This document shows, piece by piece, positions 51,635-60,972 of a stretch of 64,000 bases of DNA. Made by a program: the position numbers and the translations under genes. This stretch comes from an uncultured Prevotella sp. (lineage in GTDB: Bacteria; Bacteroidota; Bacteroidia; Bacteroidales; Bacteroidaceae). Where the stretch lies: contig OMXO01000003.1 in assembly GCA_900315035.1 (NCBI GenBank), positions 1-64,000 on the forward strand, written 5' to 3'. The first letter of the stretch is position 1. Each line of letters begins with the position of its first letter. A model generated the notes under the pieces. That model ran no database searches. It was not told the origin of the DNA and worked only from the letters and a program-made list of their open reading frames with translations.

Positions 51635-53821
51635 ATGAATATCCCTGCAGTATTTTGGCTCGTTCCCATCGCTTCAATCGTGGCGTTGGGTATGGCGTGG
51701 TTCTTCTTCACTCAGATGATGAAGGCCGATGAGGGTACACCCCGAATGAAAGAGATTGCGCTTTATGTACGTAAAGGTGCAATGGCTTATCTATGGCAAC
51801 AGTACAAGGTGGTGTGCATCGTGTTTGTTGTGCTCTGTGCACTCTTTGCCTTTATGGCGTATGGACTGAATGTCCAGAATCCCTGGGTGCCTTTTGCCTT
51901 CCTCACTGGCGGCCTCTTCTCTGGTCTGGCAGGATTCTTCGGCATGAAGACTGCAACCTACGCTTCTGCACGAACCGCCAATGCTGCACGTGAGAGCCTG
52001 AATGCAGGTCTTAAGATTGCATTCCGCTCAGGCGCTGTGATGGGGCTCACCGTCGTTGGACTGGGATTGCTTGATATCGCCATCTGGTTTGTCGTGCTGA
52101 ACAAGTTTGATCCCGATGGTCTTATCTCTATCACCACCACGATGCTGACTTTCGGAATGGGTGCATCAACGCAGGCCCTCTTTGCCCGCGTAGGCGGTGG
52201 AATCTACACCAAGGCTGCCGACGTAGGTGCTGATATCGTAGGTAAGGTGGAAGCAGATATCCCTGAGGATGATCCTCGAAACCCGGCTACCATCGCCGAT
52301 AATGTAGGTGACAACGTGGGTGACGTGGCTGGTATGGGTGCCGACCTCTATGAAAGTTATTGCGGTTCAGTACTATCAACTGCAGCTCTCGGTGCAGCAG
52401 CCTTTGGCGTCGCAGGTCTTGATATTCAGTTGAAGGCTGTTATTGCCCCCATGCTGATAGCTGCTGTTGGTGTGTTCCTGTCACTGTTGGGCATTTTCCT
52501 CGTCCGTACGAAAGAAGGAGCCACTATGAAGGATTTGCTTCGTTCACTTTCCGTTGGAACAAACGTCAGTGCCATTCTGATTGCAGGTGCCTCGTTTGCC
52601 ATCTTATATTTGTTGGGTATAGATAACTGGCTCGGTCTCTCTTTCTCAGTGATTTCAGGTCTTGCTGCTGGTGTTATCATCGGACAGGCAACAGAATATT
52701 ACACATCTCACTCTTACAAGCCGACACAGAAGATCTCTGAAGCAGGACAGACGGGTGCAGCAACCGTTATTATTAAAGGTATCGGTACTGGTATGATTTC
52801 AACCTGCATCCCCGTTATCACGATTGGTGTAGCCATCATGTTGAGTTATCTCTGTGCCAACGGTTTCGATCTCACGATGTCATCGACCTCACTGGCTCAT
52901 GGCCTTTATGGTATCGGAATAGCAGCCGTAGGAATGCTCTCTACGTTAGGTATCACACTGGCTACCGATGCCTATGGACCTATTGCCGATAATGCAGGCG
53001 GTAATGCAGAGATGTGTGGATTAGGCGAAGAGGTGCGCCATCGTACCGATGCTCTTGATGCCTTAGGTAACACCACAGCAGCAACAGGTAAAGGTTTTGC
53101 CATCGGTTCGGCTGCTCTCACGGCGCTTGCTCTGCTTGCTTCGTATATCGAGGAGATTAAGATTGCGATGGCTCGCGCTGGACAGACCTTGACGAACGTA
53201 GCTGGTGATGTGATCTCTGCTTCTGATGCTACCATCCCAGACTTTATGAACTACTTCCAAATCAACCTCATGAATCCACGCGTCATCGTAGGAGCATTCA
53301 TCGGTGCAATGGCCGCTTTCTTATTCTGTGGTATGACGATGGAGGCCGTTGGACGTGCAGCAGAGAAGATGGTTCAAGAGGTTCGTCGTCAGTTCCGTGA
53401 GATAGCTGGTATTCTTGAAGGTACAGGCACTCCCGACTATGGTCGCTGTGTAGAAATCTCAACCCGCGCAGCCCAGCACGAGATGATTATCCCTTCAGTG
53501 CTTGCCATTCTGATTCCTATCCTTGTTGGTATTATCCTTGGCGTAGCAGGAGTATTAGGTCTGCTCGTCGGTGGATTGGCAGGAGGATTCACACTTGCTG
53601 TATTCATGGCTAATGCTGGTGGTGCCTGGGATAATGCCAAGAAGAATATCGAAGAGGGTGCCTTTGGCGGCAAAGGCTCATTTGCTCACAAAGCTTGTAT
53701 TGTAGGCGATACCGTAGGCGATCCGTTTAAAGACACCTCTGGCCCGTCGCTGAACATCCTTATCAAACTGATGTCAATGGTCAGTATCGTGATGGCCGGC
53801 TTAACCGTTGCATTTTCATAA
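51635..53821 (+). CDS. hppA: Membrane-bound ion-translocating pyrophosphatase
   Basis: Couples pyrophosphate hydrolysis to Na+ and/or H+ export; 728 residues with about 16 membrane helices. The pyrophosphate site is DVGADIVGKVEADIPEDDPR near 199, followed by ATIADNVGDNVGDVAGMGAD. GNTTAATGKGFAIGSAAL near 485 has Ala where K+-independent proton pumps carry Lys, so by family knowledge this is a K+-dependent enzyme, a class that includes Na+-pumping members in Bacteroides. It is followed 3 nt later by an M15 peptidase gene. Confidence 0.95.
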   Translation: MNIPAVFWLVPIASIVALGMAWFFFTQMMKADEGTPRMKEIALYVRKGAMAYLWQQYKVVCIVFVVLCALFAFMAYGLNVQNPWVPFAFLTGGLFSGLAGFFGMKTATYASARTANAARESLNAGLKIAFRSGAVMGLTVVGLGLLDIAIWFVVLNKFDPDGLISITTTMLTFGMGASTQALFARVGGGIYTKAADVGADIVGKVEADIPEDDPRNPATIADNVGDNVGDVAGMGADLYESYCGSVLSTAALGAAAFGVAGLDIQLKAVIAPMLIAAVGVFLSLLGIFLVRTKEGATMKDLLRSLSVGTNVSAILIAGASFAILYLLGIDNWLGLSFSVISGLAAGVIIGQATEYYTSHSYKPTQKISEAGQTGAATVIIKGIGTGMISTCIPVITIGVAIMLSYLCANGFDLTMSSTSLAHGLYGIGIAAVGMLSTLGITLATDAYGPIADNAGGNAEMCGLGEEVRHRTDALDALGNTTAATGKGFAIGSAALTALALLASYIEEIKIAMARAGQTLTNVAGDVISASDATIPDFMNYFQINLMNPRVIVGAFIGAMAAFLFCGMTMEAVGRAAEKMVQEVRRQFREIAGILEGTGTPDYGRCVEISTRAAQHEMIIPSVLAILIPILVGIILGVAGVLGLLVGGLAGGFTLAVFMANAGGAWDNAKKNIEEGAFGGKGSFAHKACIVGDTVGDPFKDTSGPSLNILIKLMSMVSIVMAGLTVAFS

Positions 53822-53824
53822 TCT

Positions 53825-54484
53825 ATGAGATATTATTTTTTAATCCTATCTTGGCTTTGTATTACTCTTGGGGTGCATAGCCAAGATTTTTCTTCTGGTT
53901 TTTCCGCTCAGGAGATTCCTGATGCTGTCTGGCAGAAGATGCAAGGTAAAAGTTATCGTCCCAATCCACATATACAGAGGAGTAATCTCCGATATCTGAA
54001 AGTGTTGCACTGGGACGATAATGGGCAATCCCATCAAGGAGAACTGGTCTGCAACAAACTAATCGCGGATAAACTATTGGCTATCTTCCAGGAACTATAC
54101 AAGCATCGCTATCCTATCCAGCAGATTAAACTGGCAGATGAGTACGATGCCGATGATGAGCGACAGATGCGAGCAAACAACACAAGTTGCTTTTGTTATC
54201 GCAACGTTCCTGATACCAAGAAACTCTCCTATCACGCCCGAGGTCTGGCCATCGACATCAACACACTCTACAATCCCTATGTGCGCTATCGAAAAGATGG
54301 GACGATGATCGTCCAACCTTCCACAGGTAAACCTTATGCGGATCGAAAGAAAAACTTCCGTTATAAGATTACAGAAGGAGACCTTTGCTACAAACTATTC
54401 AAAAAATACGGTTTCACATGGGGTGGAGACTGGAAGACGATGAAAGACTATCAGCATTTTGAATATCATGTGTCTGACAGATGA
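53825..54484 (+). CDS. M15-family peptidoglycan peptidase-like protein
   Basis: A 219-residue protein with a signal peptide (RYYFLILSWLCITLGVHSQ). The LAS/M15 zinc site is YHARGLAIDINTLYNPY near 139 (HxxGxAxD) and YQHFEYHVSD at the end, giving the third ligand and catalytic base region. It is likely a D-alanyl-D-alanine carboxypeptidase or L,D/D,D-endopeptidase of the cell wall. It is a single-domain protein, placed just after hppA. Confidence 0.87.
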   Translation: MRYYFLILSWLCITLGVHSQDFSSGFSAQEIPDAVWQKMQGKSYRPNPHIQRSNLRYLKVLHWDDNGQSHQGELVCNKLIADKLLAIFQELYKHRYPIQQIKLADEYDADDERQMRANNTSCFCYRNVPDTKKLSYHARGLAIDINTLYNPYVRYRKDGTMIVQPSTGKPYADRKKNFRYKITEGDLCYKLFKKYGFTWGGDWKTMKDYQHFEYHVSDR

Positions 54485-54531
54485 CCTGCGCAAAGGTTTT
54501 CGTAGATTTTAACGTTATATGACACTTCAGA

Positions 54532-54563
54532 TTTGGATTATTCTGATTTTTTTCCTATCTTTG
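54532..54563 (+). promoter_or_regulatory. Promoter of uxaB
   Basis: TTTG (54532-54535), 20 nt, TATCTTTG (54556-54563) followed by CA. Ten bases further a small perfect dyad ACCTTT-CAT-AAAGGT (54573-54587) lies at the start of the leader and could be an operator or RNA hairpin. The leader is about 70 nt long. Confidence 0.75.
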
Positions 54564-54640
54564 CAGTCGCTTACCTTTCATAAAGGTCAAGCGCATGACA
54601 GAAAGGAAATTCATAGTAACACTAAAAACAATATTTAAAA

Positions 54641-56080
54641 ATGAAACCACTAAACAAACAGTTTGCTCCTAAGAGCGTGATGCCCGAGAAGGTTATTCAG
54701 TTTGGCGAGGGAAACTTCCTCCGCGCTTTCGTTGATTGGATTATCTGGAACATGGACCAGAAAACCGATTTCAATGGCTCTGTTGTCGTTGTACAGCCTA
54801 TAGAGAAAGGTATGGTTGACTGGCTCAATGCTCAGGACTGTCTTTATCACGTCAACCTTCAAGGTCGTGAGAACGGCAAACCAGTAAACACTCTTGAGCG
54901 CATTGATGTTATCAGCCGTGCACTGAACCCTTATACACAGAATGCTGCCTTCATGGCGCTTGCTGACCAGCCCGAGATTCGTTTTGTGATTTCCAACACC
55001 ACAGAAGCTGGTATCGCGTTCGATCCTGCTTGTAAACTTGAGGATGCGCCAGCCAGCTCATATCCTGGCAAGTTGGTTCAGCTCTTGTATCGCCGCTATC
55101 AGACATTTAACGGTGATGTAACCAAGGGTCTCATCATCTTCCCGTGTGAGTTGATTTTCCTCAATGGTCACGTGCTCAAGGATTGTATCTACAAATATAT
55201 TGAGCTGTGGAACCTTGGTGCAGATTTCAAGAAATGGTTTGAGGAAGCTTGTGGTGTTTATGCTACTCTCGTTGACCGTATTGTTCCAGGATTCCCACGC
55301 AATGAAATCAAAGCCATTCAGGAGAAGATCTGCTATCGCGACAATCTCGTCGTACAGGCCGAGAACTTCCACCTATGGGTTATTGAGGCTCCAAAGGAGA
55401 TTGAGAAGGAGTTCCCCGCAGACAAAGCTGGTTTGCACGTACTCTTTGTACCATCAGAAGAGCCATACCACAAGCGTAAGGTAACACTGCTGAATGGCCC
55501 ACACACCGTACTGAGTCCTGTTGCATTCCTGAGTGGTGTTAATATTGTTCGCGATGCATGTAACCACGAGGTTATCGGCAAGTACATCCATAAGGTTCAG
55601 TTCGATGAGCTGATGCAGACACTCGATCTTCCTATGGACGAGCTCGAGAAGTTTGCTGGCGATGTGCTGGAGCGTTTCGACAACCCATACGTTGATCATC
55701 AGGTAACAAGCATCATGCTGAACTCATTCCCGAAGTTCCAAGCTCGTGACCTGCCTGGTGTAAAGACCTATCTTGACCGTAAGGGAGAGCTGCCTAAGGG
55801 CTTGGTATTCGGCTTGGCTGCTATTATCACTTATTATAAAGGTGGTAAGCGCGAGGACGGTGTAGAGATTGTGCCAAACGACGATCAGAAGATTATGGAT
55901 CTGCTGAAGGAGCTTTGGGCTACAGGAGATACACAGAAGGTTGCCGATGGTGTGCTCGGTGCAGAATTTATCTGGCAGGAGGACCTGAATAAGATTCCTG
56001 GTCTGAACGCTATGGTCAAGCAGGATCTCGACCTCATTAAGAGTGTTGGTATGCTTGAGGCCGTCAAGAGCATTCTATAA
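54641..56080 (+). CDS. uxaB: Tagaturonate reductase (altronate oxidoreductase)
   Basis: A 479-residue long-chain NAD-dependent dehydrogenase of the mannitol dehydrogenase superfamily. VIQFGEGNFLRAFVDWIIW near 20 is the nucleotide-binding start, RIVPGFPRNEI near 210, and KRKVTLLNGPHTVLSP near 282 carries the catalytic Lys. It reduces tagaturonate to altronate in galacturonate breakdown. No uxaC, uxaA, kdgK or kdgA is in the window. Codon choice appears richer in GTT, GCT and CGT than in many neighbours, which may reflect high expression. Confidence 0.9.
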   Translation: MKPLNKQFAPKSVMPEKVIQFGEGNFLRAFVDWIIWNMDQKTDFNGSVVVVQPIEKGMVDWLNAQDCLYHVNLQGRENGKPVNTLERIDVISRALNPYTQNAAFMALADQPEIRFVISNTTEAGIAFDPACKLEDAPASSYPGKLVQLLYRRYQTFNGDVTKGLIIFPCELIFLNGHVLKDCIYKYIELWNLGADFKKWFEEACGVYATLVDRIVPGFPRNEIKAIQEKICYRDNLVVQAENFHLWVIEAPKEIEKEFPADKAGLHVLFVPSEEPYHKRKVTLLNGPHTVLSPVAFLSGVNIVRDACNHEVIGKYIHKVQFDELMQTLDLPMDELEKFAGDVLERFDNPYVDHQVTSIMLNSFPKFQARDLPGVKTYLDRKGELPKGLVFGLAAIITYYKGGKREDGVEIVPNDDQKIMDLLKELWATGDTQKVADGVLGAEFIWQEDLNKIPGLNAMVKQDLDLIKSVGMLEAVKSIL

Positions 56081-56107
56081 TTGAACATTTGTAATTAAAC
56101 ATTTTAT

Positions 56108-58912
56108 TTGAACGATTCAATTGAAATTAAAGGGGCAAGAGTCAATAACCTGAAGAATATTGATGTTCGTATTCCCCGAAACACATTTACAGTGATTGCC
56201 GGAGTCAGTGGCTCCGGCAAATCATCTCTGGCCTTCGACACATTGTATGCCGAAGGTCAGCGCCGTTATGTAGAAAGTTTGTCGAGCTATGCCCGTCAGT
56301 TTCTTGGGCGTATGAACAAACCTGAGTGCGACTACATACGTGGAATCCCGCCTGCTATTGCCATCGAGCAGAAGGTCATCTCCAGAAACCCACGTTCTAC
56401 AGTTGGTACGACTACAGAAATATATGAGTATCTGCGATTGTTGTTTGCCCGCATTGGTCATACATACTCACCCATCAGTGGAGAGGAAGTCAAGAAACAT
56501 TCTACAGAAGACGTTGTACAGAAGGTGATGACGTTTTCTAAAGGAACACGTTTCATGGTTATGTCGCCTATCCATCTGAATGAGGATCGGACGATGGCAC
56601 AGCAATTAAAGATGTATGTCCAACAAGGTTATGCCAGAATTTTTGTCGAAGGTGATTTCATACGTATTGATGATTATTTAGATGCTCATCCCGACTTAGG
56701 TGACGACACTGAAATTTTTCTGGTGATTGATCGTATGAGTGTAGATGATGCGAAAGATGCTATCGCACGTCTGGTGGACTCTGCAGAGACCGCTTTCTTC
56801 GAAGGACACGGAGAGTTGAGGTTAATTTTCCCACCATCTAACATCTGCTACGATTTCTCAATGCGTTTTGAAGCAGACGGAATAACCTTTGAAGAACCAT
56901 CCGACCAGATGTTCTCATTCAATTCACCTGTAGGCGCTTGTCCTGAGTGCCAAGGGTTTGGTCGGATTATCGGTATCGATGAGAAACTTGTGATTCCTAA
57001 TACTACATTATCAGTATATGACGGTTGTGTAGTATGCTGGCATGGTGAGAAGATGAAAGAATGGCAGCAATGGTTTATCCGTCATGCCGCTACTGACAAT
57101 TTCCCCATCTTCGAGCCTTATATGAATCTGACACAACAGCAGAAAGACTGGTTGTGGCATGGTCTGCCTTCCGACAAAAGCAAGAAAGAGAAACCTTGTA
57201 TTGACCAATTCTTCCAAATGGTGAAGGAGAATCAGTACAAGATACAATATCGCGTGATGCTGGCTCGATATAGAGGTAAGACTAATTGTCCGATATGTCA
57301 TGGTACTCGACTTAAACCCGAAGCAGGCTACGTGAAGATTGGTGGAAGAAGTATCACTGATCTGGTGCAGATGCCAGTAGTGAGACTTGCGGAATGGTTC
57401 AATAAACTGGAATTAAGTGAACATGATACAGAAGTAGGCAAACGTCTGCTGACGGAAATAAAGAATCGCCTACAATTCCTTCTTGACATCGGGTTAGGTT
57501 ATCTAACCCTCAATCGTTTGTCGAACACCCTCTCGGGTGGCGAAAGCCAACGCATAAACCTTTGTACCAGTCTCGGAAGTTCGTTGGTGGGATCACTTTA
57601 TATCCTTGATGAACCTAGCATCGGACTACACTCAAGAGATACAGACCGACTGATACACGTACTCAAGGAACTGAAAGCAATAGGTAACACGGTCGTGGTG
57701 GTAGAGCACGATGAAGAAATTATGCGAGCAGCCGACCATCTTATTGATGTAGGACCTGATGCTGGCCGACTAGGTGGTGAGATAGTTTTTGATGGAGATG
57801 CCAAAGATATCACTTCTGCTTCACTGAAGAAATATCCACATAGTTATACTGTAAAATATCTGCTCCATCAGGAAGAAATCCCTGTACCCAAGAGTCGTCG
57901 TCCCTGGAATCGTCATATCGACATCAAAGGGGCTCGTATGAACAACTTAAGAGGCATCGATGTCAAAATACCACTGAATGTGATGACTGTTGTAACAGGT
58001 GTTTCTGGCTCTGGCAAGTCAAGTCTTATTAAAGGAATCCTCTACCCTGCCCTCAAGCGCCATATTGGTGAGGTATGCGATGCGCCAGGCGAATATCTCG
58101 GTCTTAGCGGTGATATCGATGCCGTAAAACATGTAGAGTTTGTCGATCAGAATCCTATCGGCAAATCAACACGTTCGAATCCTGCTACTTATGTAAAGGC
58201 TTACGACTCTATACGCGACCTCTATGCCGAACAGCCTCTGTCACAGCAGATGGGATTCAGTTCCCAATTTTTCTCATTTAATGCCGACGGTGGACGCTGT
58301 GAAGAATGTAAGGGTGCTGGTGTCATCACTGTTGAAATGCAGTTTATGGCTGATCTTGTTCTCGAATGCGAAGCATGTCACGGGCAAAGATTCAAGAAAG
58401 ATATCCTCGATGTAAACTTTCACGGGAAAAATATTGACGATGTGTTGAACATGACTATATCTGAAGCGATTGCCTTCTTTGGGGAGTATCAGGAGAAAAC
58501 CATCGCTAAACGTCTGCAGTCACTCGAGGATGTAGGTCTGGGCTACATCAAACTTGGACAAAGTTCTTCTACTCTTTCTGGTGGTGAGAATCAACGTGTA
58601 AAACTGGCATACTTTATCGGGCAAGAAAAACTGGAACCCACACTCTTTATCTTTGACGAACCTACAACCGGTCTTCACTTTCATGATATCCACAGACTGT
58701 TGGGTGCCTTTAATGCCCTTATAGAACGAGGACACTCTATCCTCATTATCGAGCATAATATGGAGGTTATCAAATGTGCAGACCACGTCATTGATTTAGG
58801 TCCTGACGGTGGAGATAAAGGCGGTGGACTCGTTATCGCAGGGACACCAGAAGAAGTTGCCCGCTGCGAGGAAAGTCTGACTGGTAAATACCTAAAAGAG
58901 AAATTAACTTAA
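56108..58912 (+). CDS. uvrA: Excinuclease ABC subunit A
   Basis: DNA damage-recognition ATPase of nucleotide excision repair, 934 residues. Two ABC modules are present: Walker A GVSGSGKSSLAFDTLYAEG near 32 and GVSGSGKSSLIKGILYP near 640, with signatures LSGGESQRINLCTSLG and LSGGENQRVKLAYFIG. Zinc cysteines include CPECQGFGRI, CPICHGTRLKPEA and CEECKGAG...CEACHGQRF. Start is TTG at 56108; an in-frame TAA at 56096 leaves no earlier start. The sequence YIRGIPPAIAIEQK differs from the usual GLSPAISIEQK, so it could be one of several UvrA paralogues. Confidence 0.92.
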   Translation: MNDSIEIKGARVNNLKNIDVRIPRNTFTVIAGVSGSGKSSLAFDTLYAEGQRRYVESLSSYARQFLGRMNKPECDYIRGIPPAIAIEQKVISRNPRSTVGTTTEIYEYLRLLFARIGHTYSPISGEEVKKHSTEDVVQKVMTFSKGTRFMVMSPIHLNEDRTMAQQLKMYVQQGYARIFVEGDFIRIDDYLDAHPDLGDDTEIFLVIDRMSVDDAKDAIARLVDSAETAFFEGHGELRLIFPPSNICYDFSMRFEADGITFEEPSDQMFSFNSPVGACPECQGFGRIIGIDEKLVIPNTTLSVYDGCVVCWHGEKMKEWQQWFIRHAATDNFPIFEPYMNLTQQQKDWLWHGLPSDKSKKEKPCIDQFFQMVKENQYKIQYRVMLARYRGKTNCPICHGTRLKPEAGYVKIGGRSITDLVQMPVVRLAEWFNKLELSEHDTEVGKRLLTEIKNRLQFLLDIGLGYLTLNRLSNTLSGGESQRINLCTSLGSSLVGSLYILDEPSIGLHSRDTDRLIHVLKELKAIGNTVVVVEHDEEIMRAADHLIDVGPDAGRLGGEIVFDGDAKDITSASLKKYPHSYTVKYLLHQEEIPVPKSRRPWNRHIDIKGARMNNLRGIDVKIPLNVMTVVTGVSGSGKSSLIKGILYPALKRHIGEVCDAPGEYLGLSGDIDAVKHVEFVDQNPIGKSTRSNPATYVKAYDSIRDLYAEQPLSQQMGFSSQFFSFNADGGRCEECKGAGVITVEMQFMADLVLECEACHGQRFKKDILDVNFHGKNIDDVLNMTISEAIAFFGEYQEKTIAKRLQSLEDVGLGYIKLGQSSSTLSGGENQRVKLAYFIGQEKLEPTLFIFDEPTTGLHFHDIHRLLGAFNALIERGHSILIIEHNMEVIKCADHVIDLGPDGGDKGGGLVIAGTPEEVARCEESLTGKYLKEKLT

Positions 58913-58922
58913 AAACAAGACT

Positions 58923-60968
58923 TTGAACTATTGTCAACTATCAACCAGGATCTTCCTTTTCGGCCTGCTATTTTTATGCATGTCGAACCATCTCTTTGCT
59001 GCCAAGAAGGACAGTTCACTTATACTTAACCGCATTTATCAATATCATCAAGAGCACGACAAGGAAATAAAAGGTCTGGAAGAAAATTTCTATGCCAAGT
59101 TCCGCTTCAATGTGGAAAAGCGTAATCTCACTCTTTGGCTTATCCCCCATATGTACCCTTTGGCAAAAGATCCAAGAGAATACATTCGAGAAACTTACAA
59201 CAAGGTTACTTTTAAAGACTCACACAATTTCGACATTAATAATCAGATTATCACAGGAACTGTTCGTAAGAACCGCAAGACAATGCCAACACTGATTGAT
59301 TATGCAACACCGAACATCTATGAAGTCGCACTATACGATGGACACATGCTCTCTCCATTCAACAAGGTAAACCGTAAATATTATCGTTACAAGCAGAAAC
59401 AACAGACCAATGACATCACCCGTCTTGAGTTTCGTCCGATTCTATATAATACACAGCTCGTTAACGGTTTTGCATTAGTAGAAACCAAGACGGGACGTAT
59501 TATTAAGACCCTGATTAACGGAGAGTACGACATGATCAGTTTCCGTACTCAGATTACGAATGGAGAAGAAGGTACACGTTCATTGATGCCAAAAGCAATA
59601 TCTACTGCGGCTAGATTCCGTTTCATGGGTAACAGAATCGCAGCCATATTCAACGCCCACTATGATTGCAAAACAGCGTTGCCAGACAGTCTTGAGAACA
59701 TAAACAGCAAATCATTGATGGATTCGATTCGTCCTATACCCTTGACAGAGAGTGACCGCAGAATATATGAAACCCAAGAGCTACAAGAGACACAAAATGA
59801 GGCGGAGGAAATAAAAGAAGACACACTAACAGAGGAAAAAAGTCATCGTTGGCGTGATTTCTGGTGGCACACTGTGGGAGATAATCTTGTGACGCCACTT
59901 TCTACAGAGTCGGAAAATGCAGAGTTCTATCTCACACCAATTATTAATCCGCTTTATGTCAGATATAGTGGTAGCAGAGGTTTTTCATACAAGATGAGAC
60001 TATACACGAAGTTTGTTTTCTCTCCCCACCGCTACCTGAACTTTGAGCCCACATTCGGTTATAACTTTAAACAGAGACAGTTCTACTTCACGGCTCCCCT
60101 CCGTATGACTTACAACCCGAAGCGAAATGGCTATGCAGAAATTGTTTATGGACACGGTGATCGTATCAGTAATTCAACGGTGATGGACAAAATCCGTGAA
60201 GAATTCGGAGATACTATCAACTTTGACAATACAGACGCTGACAAGTTCAGAGACAACTACTTCATTGCGAGGAACAATATCATGCTCATTGACTGGTTAG
60301 ACTTGGAAACGGGATTAGTGTTCCACCGTCGCAAGGCCTTGGACGAATGGACGATGAAGAAATACGAAATGCCTAAGATCTATCGAAGCTTCGCAACTTT
60401 CGTAGGGGTGAAGATTTCGCCTTGGCTACAAAAAGGGCCTTTAATCGCCATCGATTGGGAGAAGAGTATAGAGGGCGTTAACAGCTCTAACGTCAGCTAT
60501 GAGCGTTGGGAGATGGATGCTCAATGGAAACACAAAATACCAGGACTAAGGCTGTTGAACATGAGAGTCGGCTATGGTTTCTACACCAATCGCGGCGACA
60601 ATTACTTCTTGGACTATGCGAACTTCCGTGACAACAACTTGCCTGAAGGCTGGAATGACGACTGGAGCGGTAATTTCCAACTGCTCGATGGCCACATTTA
60701 CAATGAGTCAGTATATTATATGAGATCCAATGTATCATATGAGTCGCCCATGCTGTTCGCAACTTGGCTACCCTACTTTGGAAAATATATCGAGAAAGAA
60801 CGCTTTTACATTAGCAATGTAATATTGGAAAAAACAAGACCATATTTCGAATTGGGCTACGGATTTACCAATCGTTACATCTCTGTGGGACTATTTGCCA
60901 GCTTTTTCAACTCCCGCTTCGAAAAGATTGGTATCAACTTTGATTTTGAACTCTTCAAACGATGGTAA
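58923..60968 (+). CDS. DUF5686 outer-membrane protein
   Basis: A 681-residue protein starting with TTG at 58923; that start yields a good signal peptide (MNYCQLSTRIFLFGLLFLC ... LFA). The first 250 residues are soluble, and a Glu-rich low-complexity segment lies near 285-305 (ETQELQETQNEAEEIKEDT). The second half has many alternating aromatic strands (FNFEPTFGYNFKQRQFYFTA-like, ending FDFELFKRW with a terminal Trp), so it should form an outer-membrane beta barrel. Function unknown. It follows uvrA by 10 nt. Confidence 0.85.
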   Translation: MNYCQLSTRIFLFGLLFLCMSNHLFAAKKDSSLILNRIYQYHQEHDKEIKGLEENFYAKFRFNVEKRNLTLWLIPHMYPLAKDPREYIRETYNKVTFKDSHNFDINNQIITGTVRKNRKTMPTLIDYATPNIYEVALYDGHMLSPFNKVNRKYYRYKQKQQTNDITRLEFRPILYNTQLVNGFALVETKTGRIIKTLINGEYDMISFRTQITNGEEGTRSLMPKAISTAARFRFMGNRIAAIFNAHYDCKTALPDSLENINSKSLMDSIRPIPLTESDRRIYETQELQETQNEAEEIKEDTLTEEKSHRWRDFWWHTVGDNLVTPLSTESENAEFYLTPIINPLYVRYSGSRGFSYKMRLYTKFVFSPHRYLNFEPTFGYNFKQRQFYFTAPLRMTYNPKRNGYAEIVYGHGDRISNSTVMDKIREEFGDTINFDNTDADKFRDNYFIARNNIMLIDWLDLETGLVFHRRKALDEWTMKKYEMPKIYRSFATFVGVKISPWLQKGPLIAIDWEKSIEGVNSSNVSYERWEMDAQWKHKIPGLRLLNMRVGYGFYTNRGDNYFLDYANFRDNNLPEGWNDDWSGNFQLLDGHIYNESVYYMRSNVSYESPMLFATWLPYFGKYIEKERFYISNVILEKTRPYFELGYGFTNRYISVGLFASFFNSRFEKIGINFDFELFKRW

Positions 60969-60972
60969 AACC

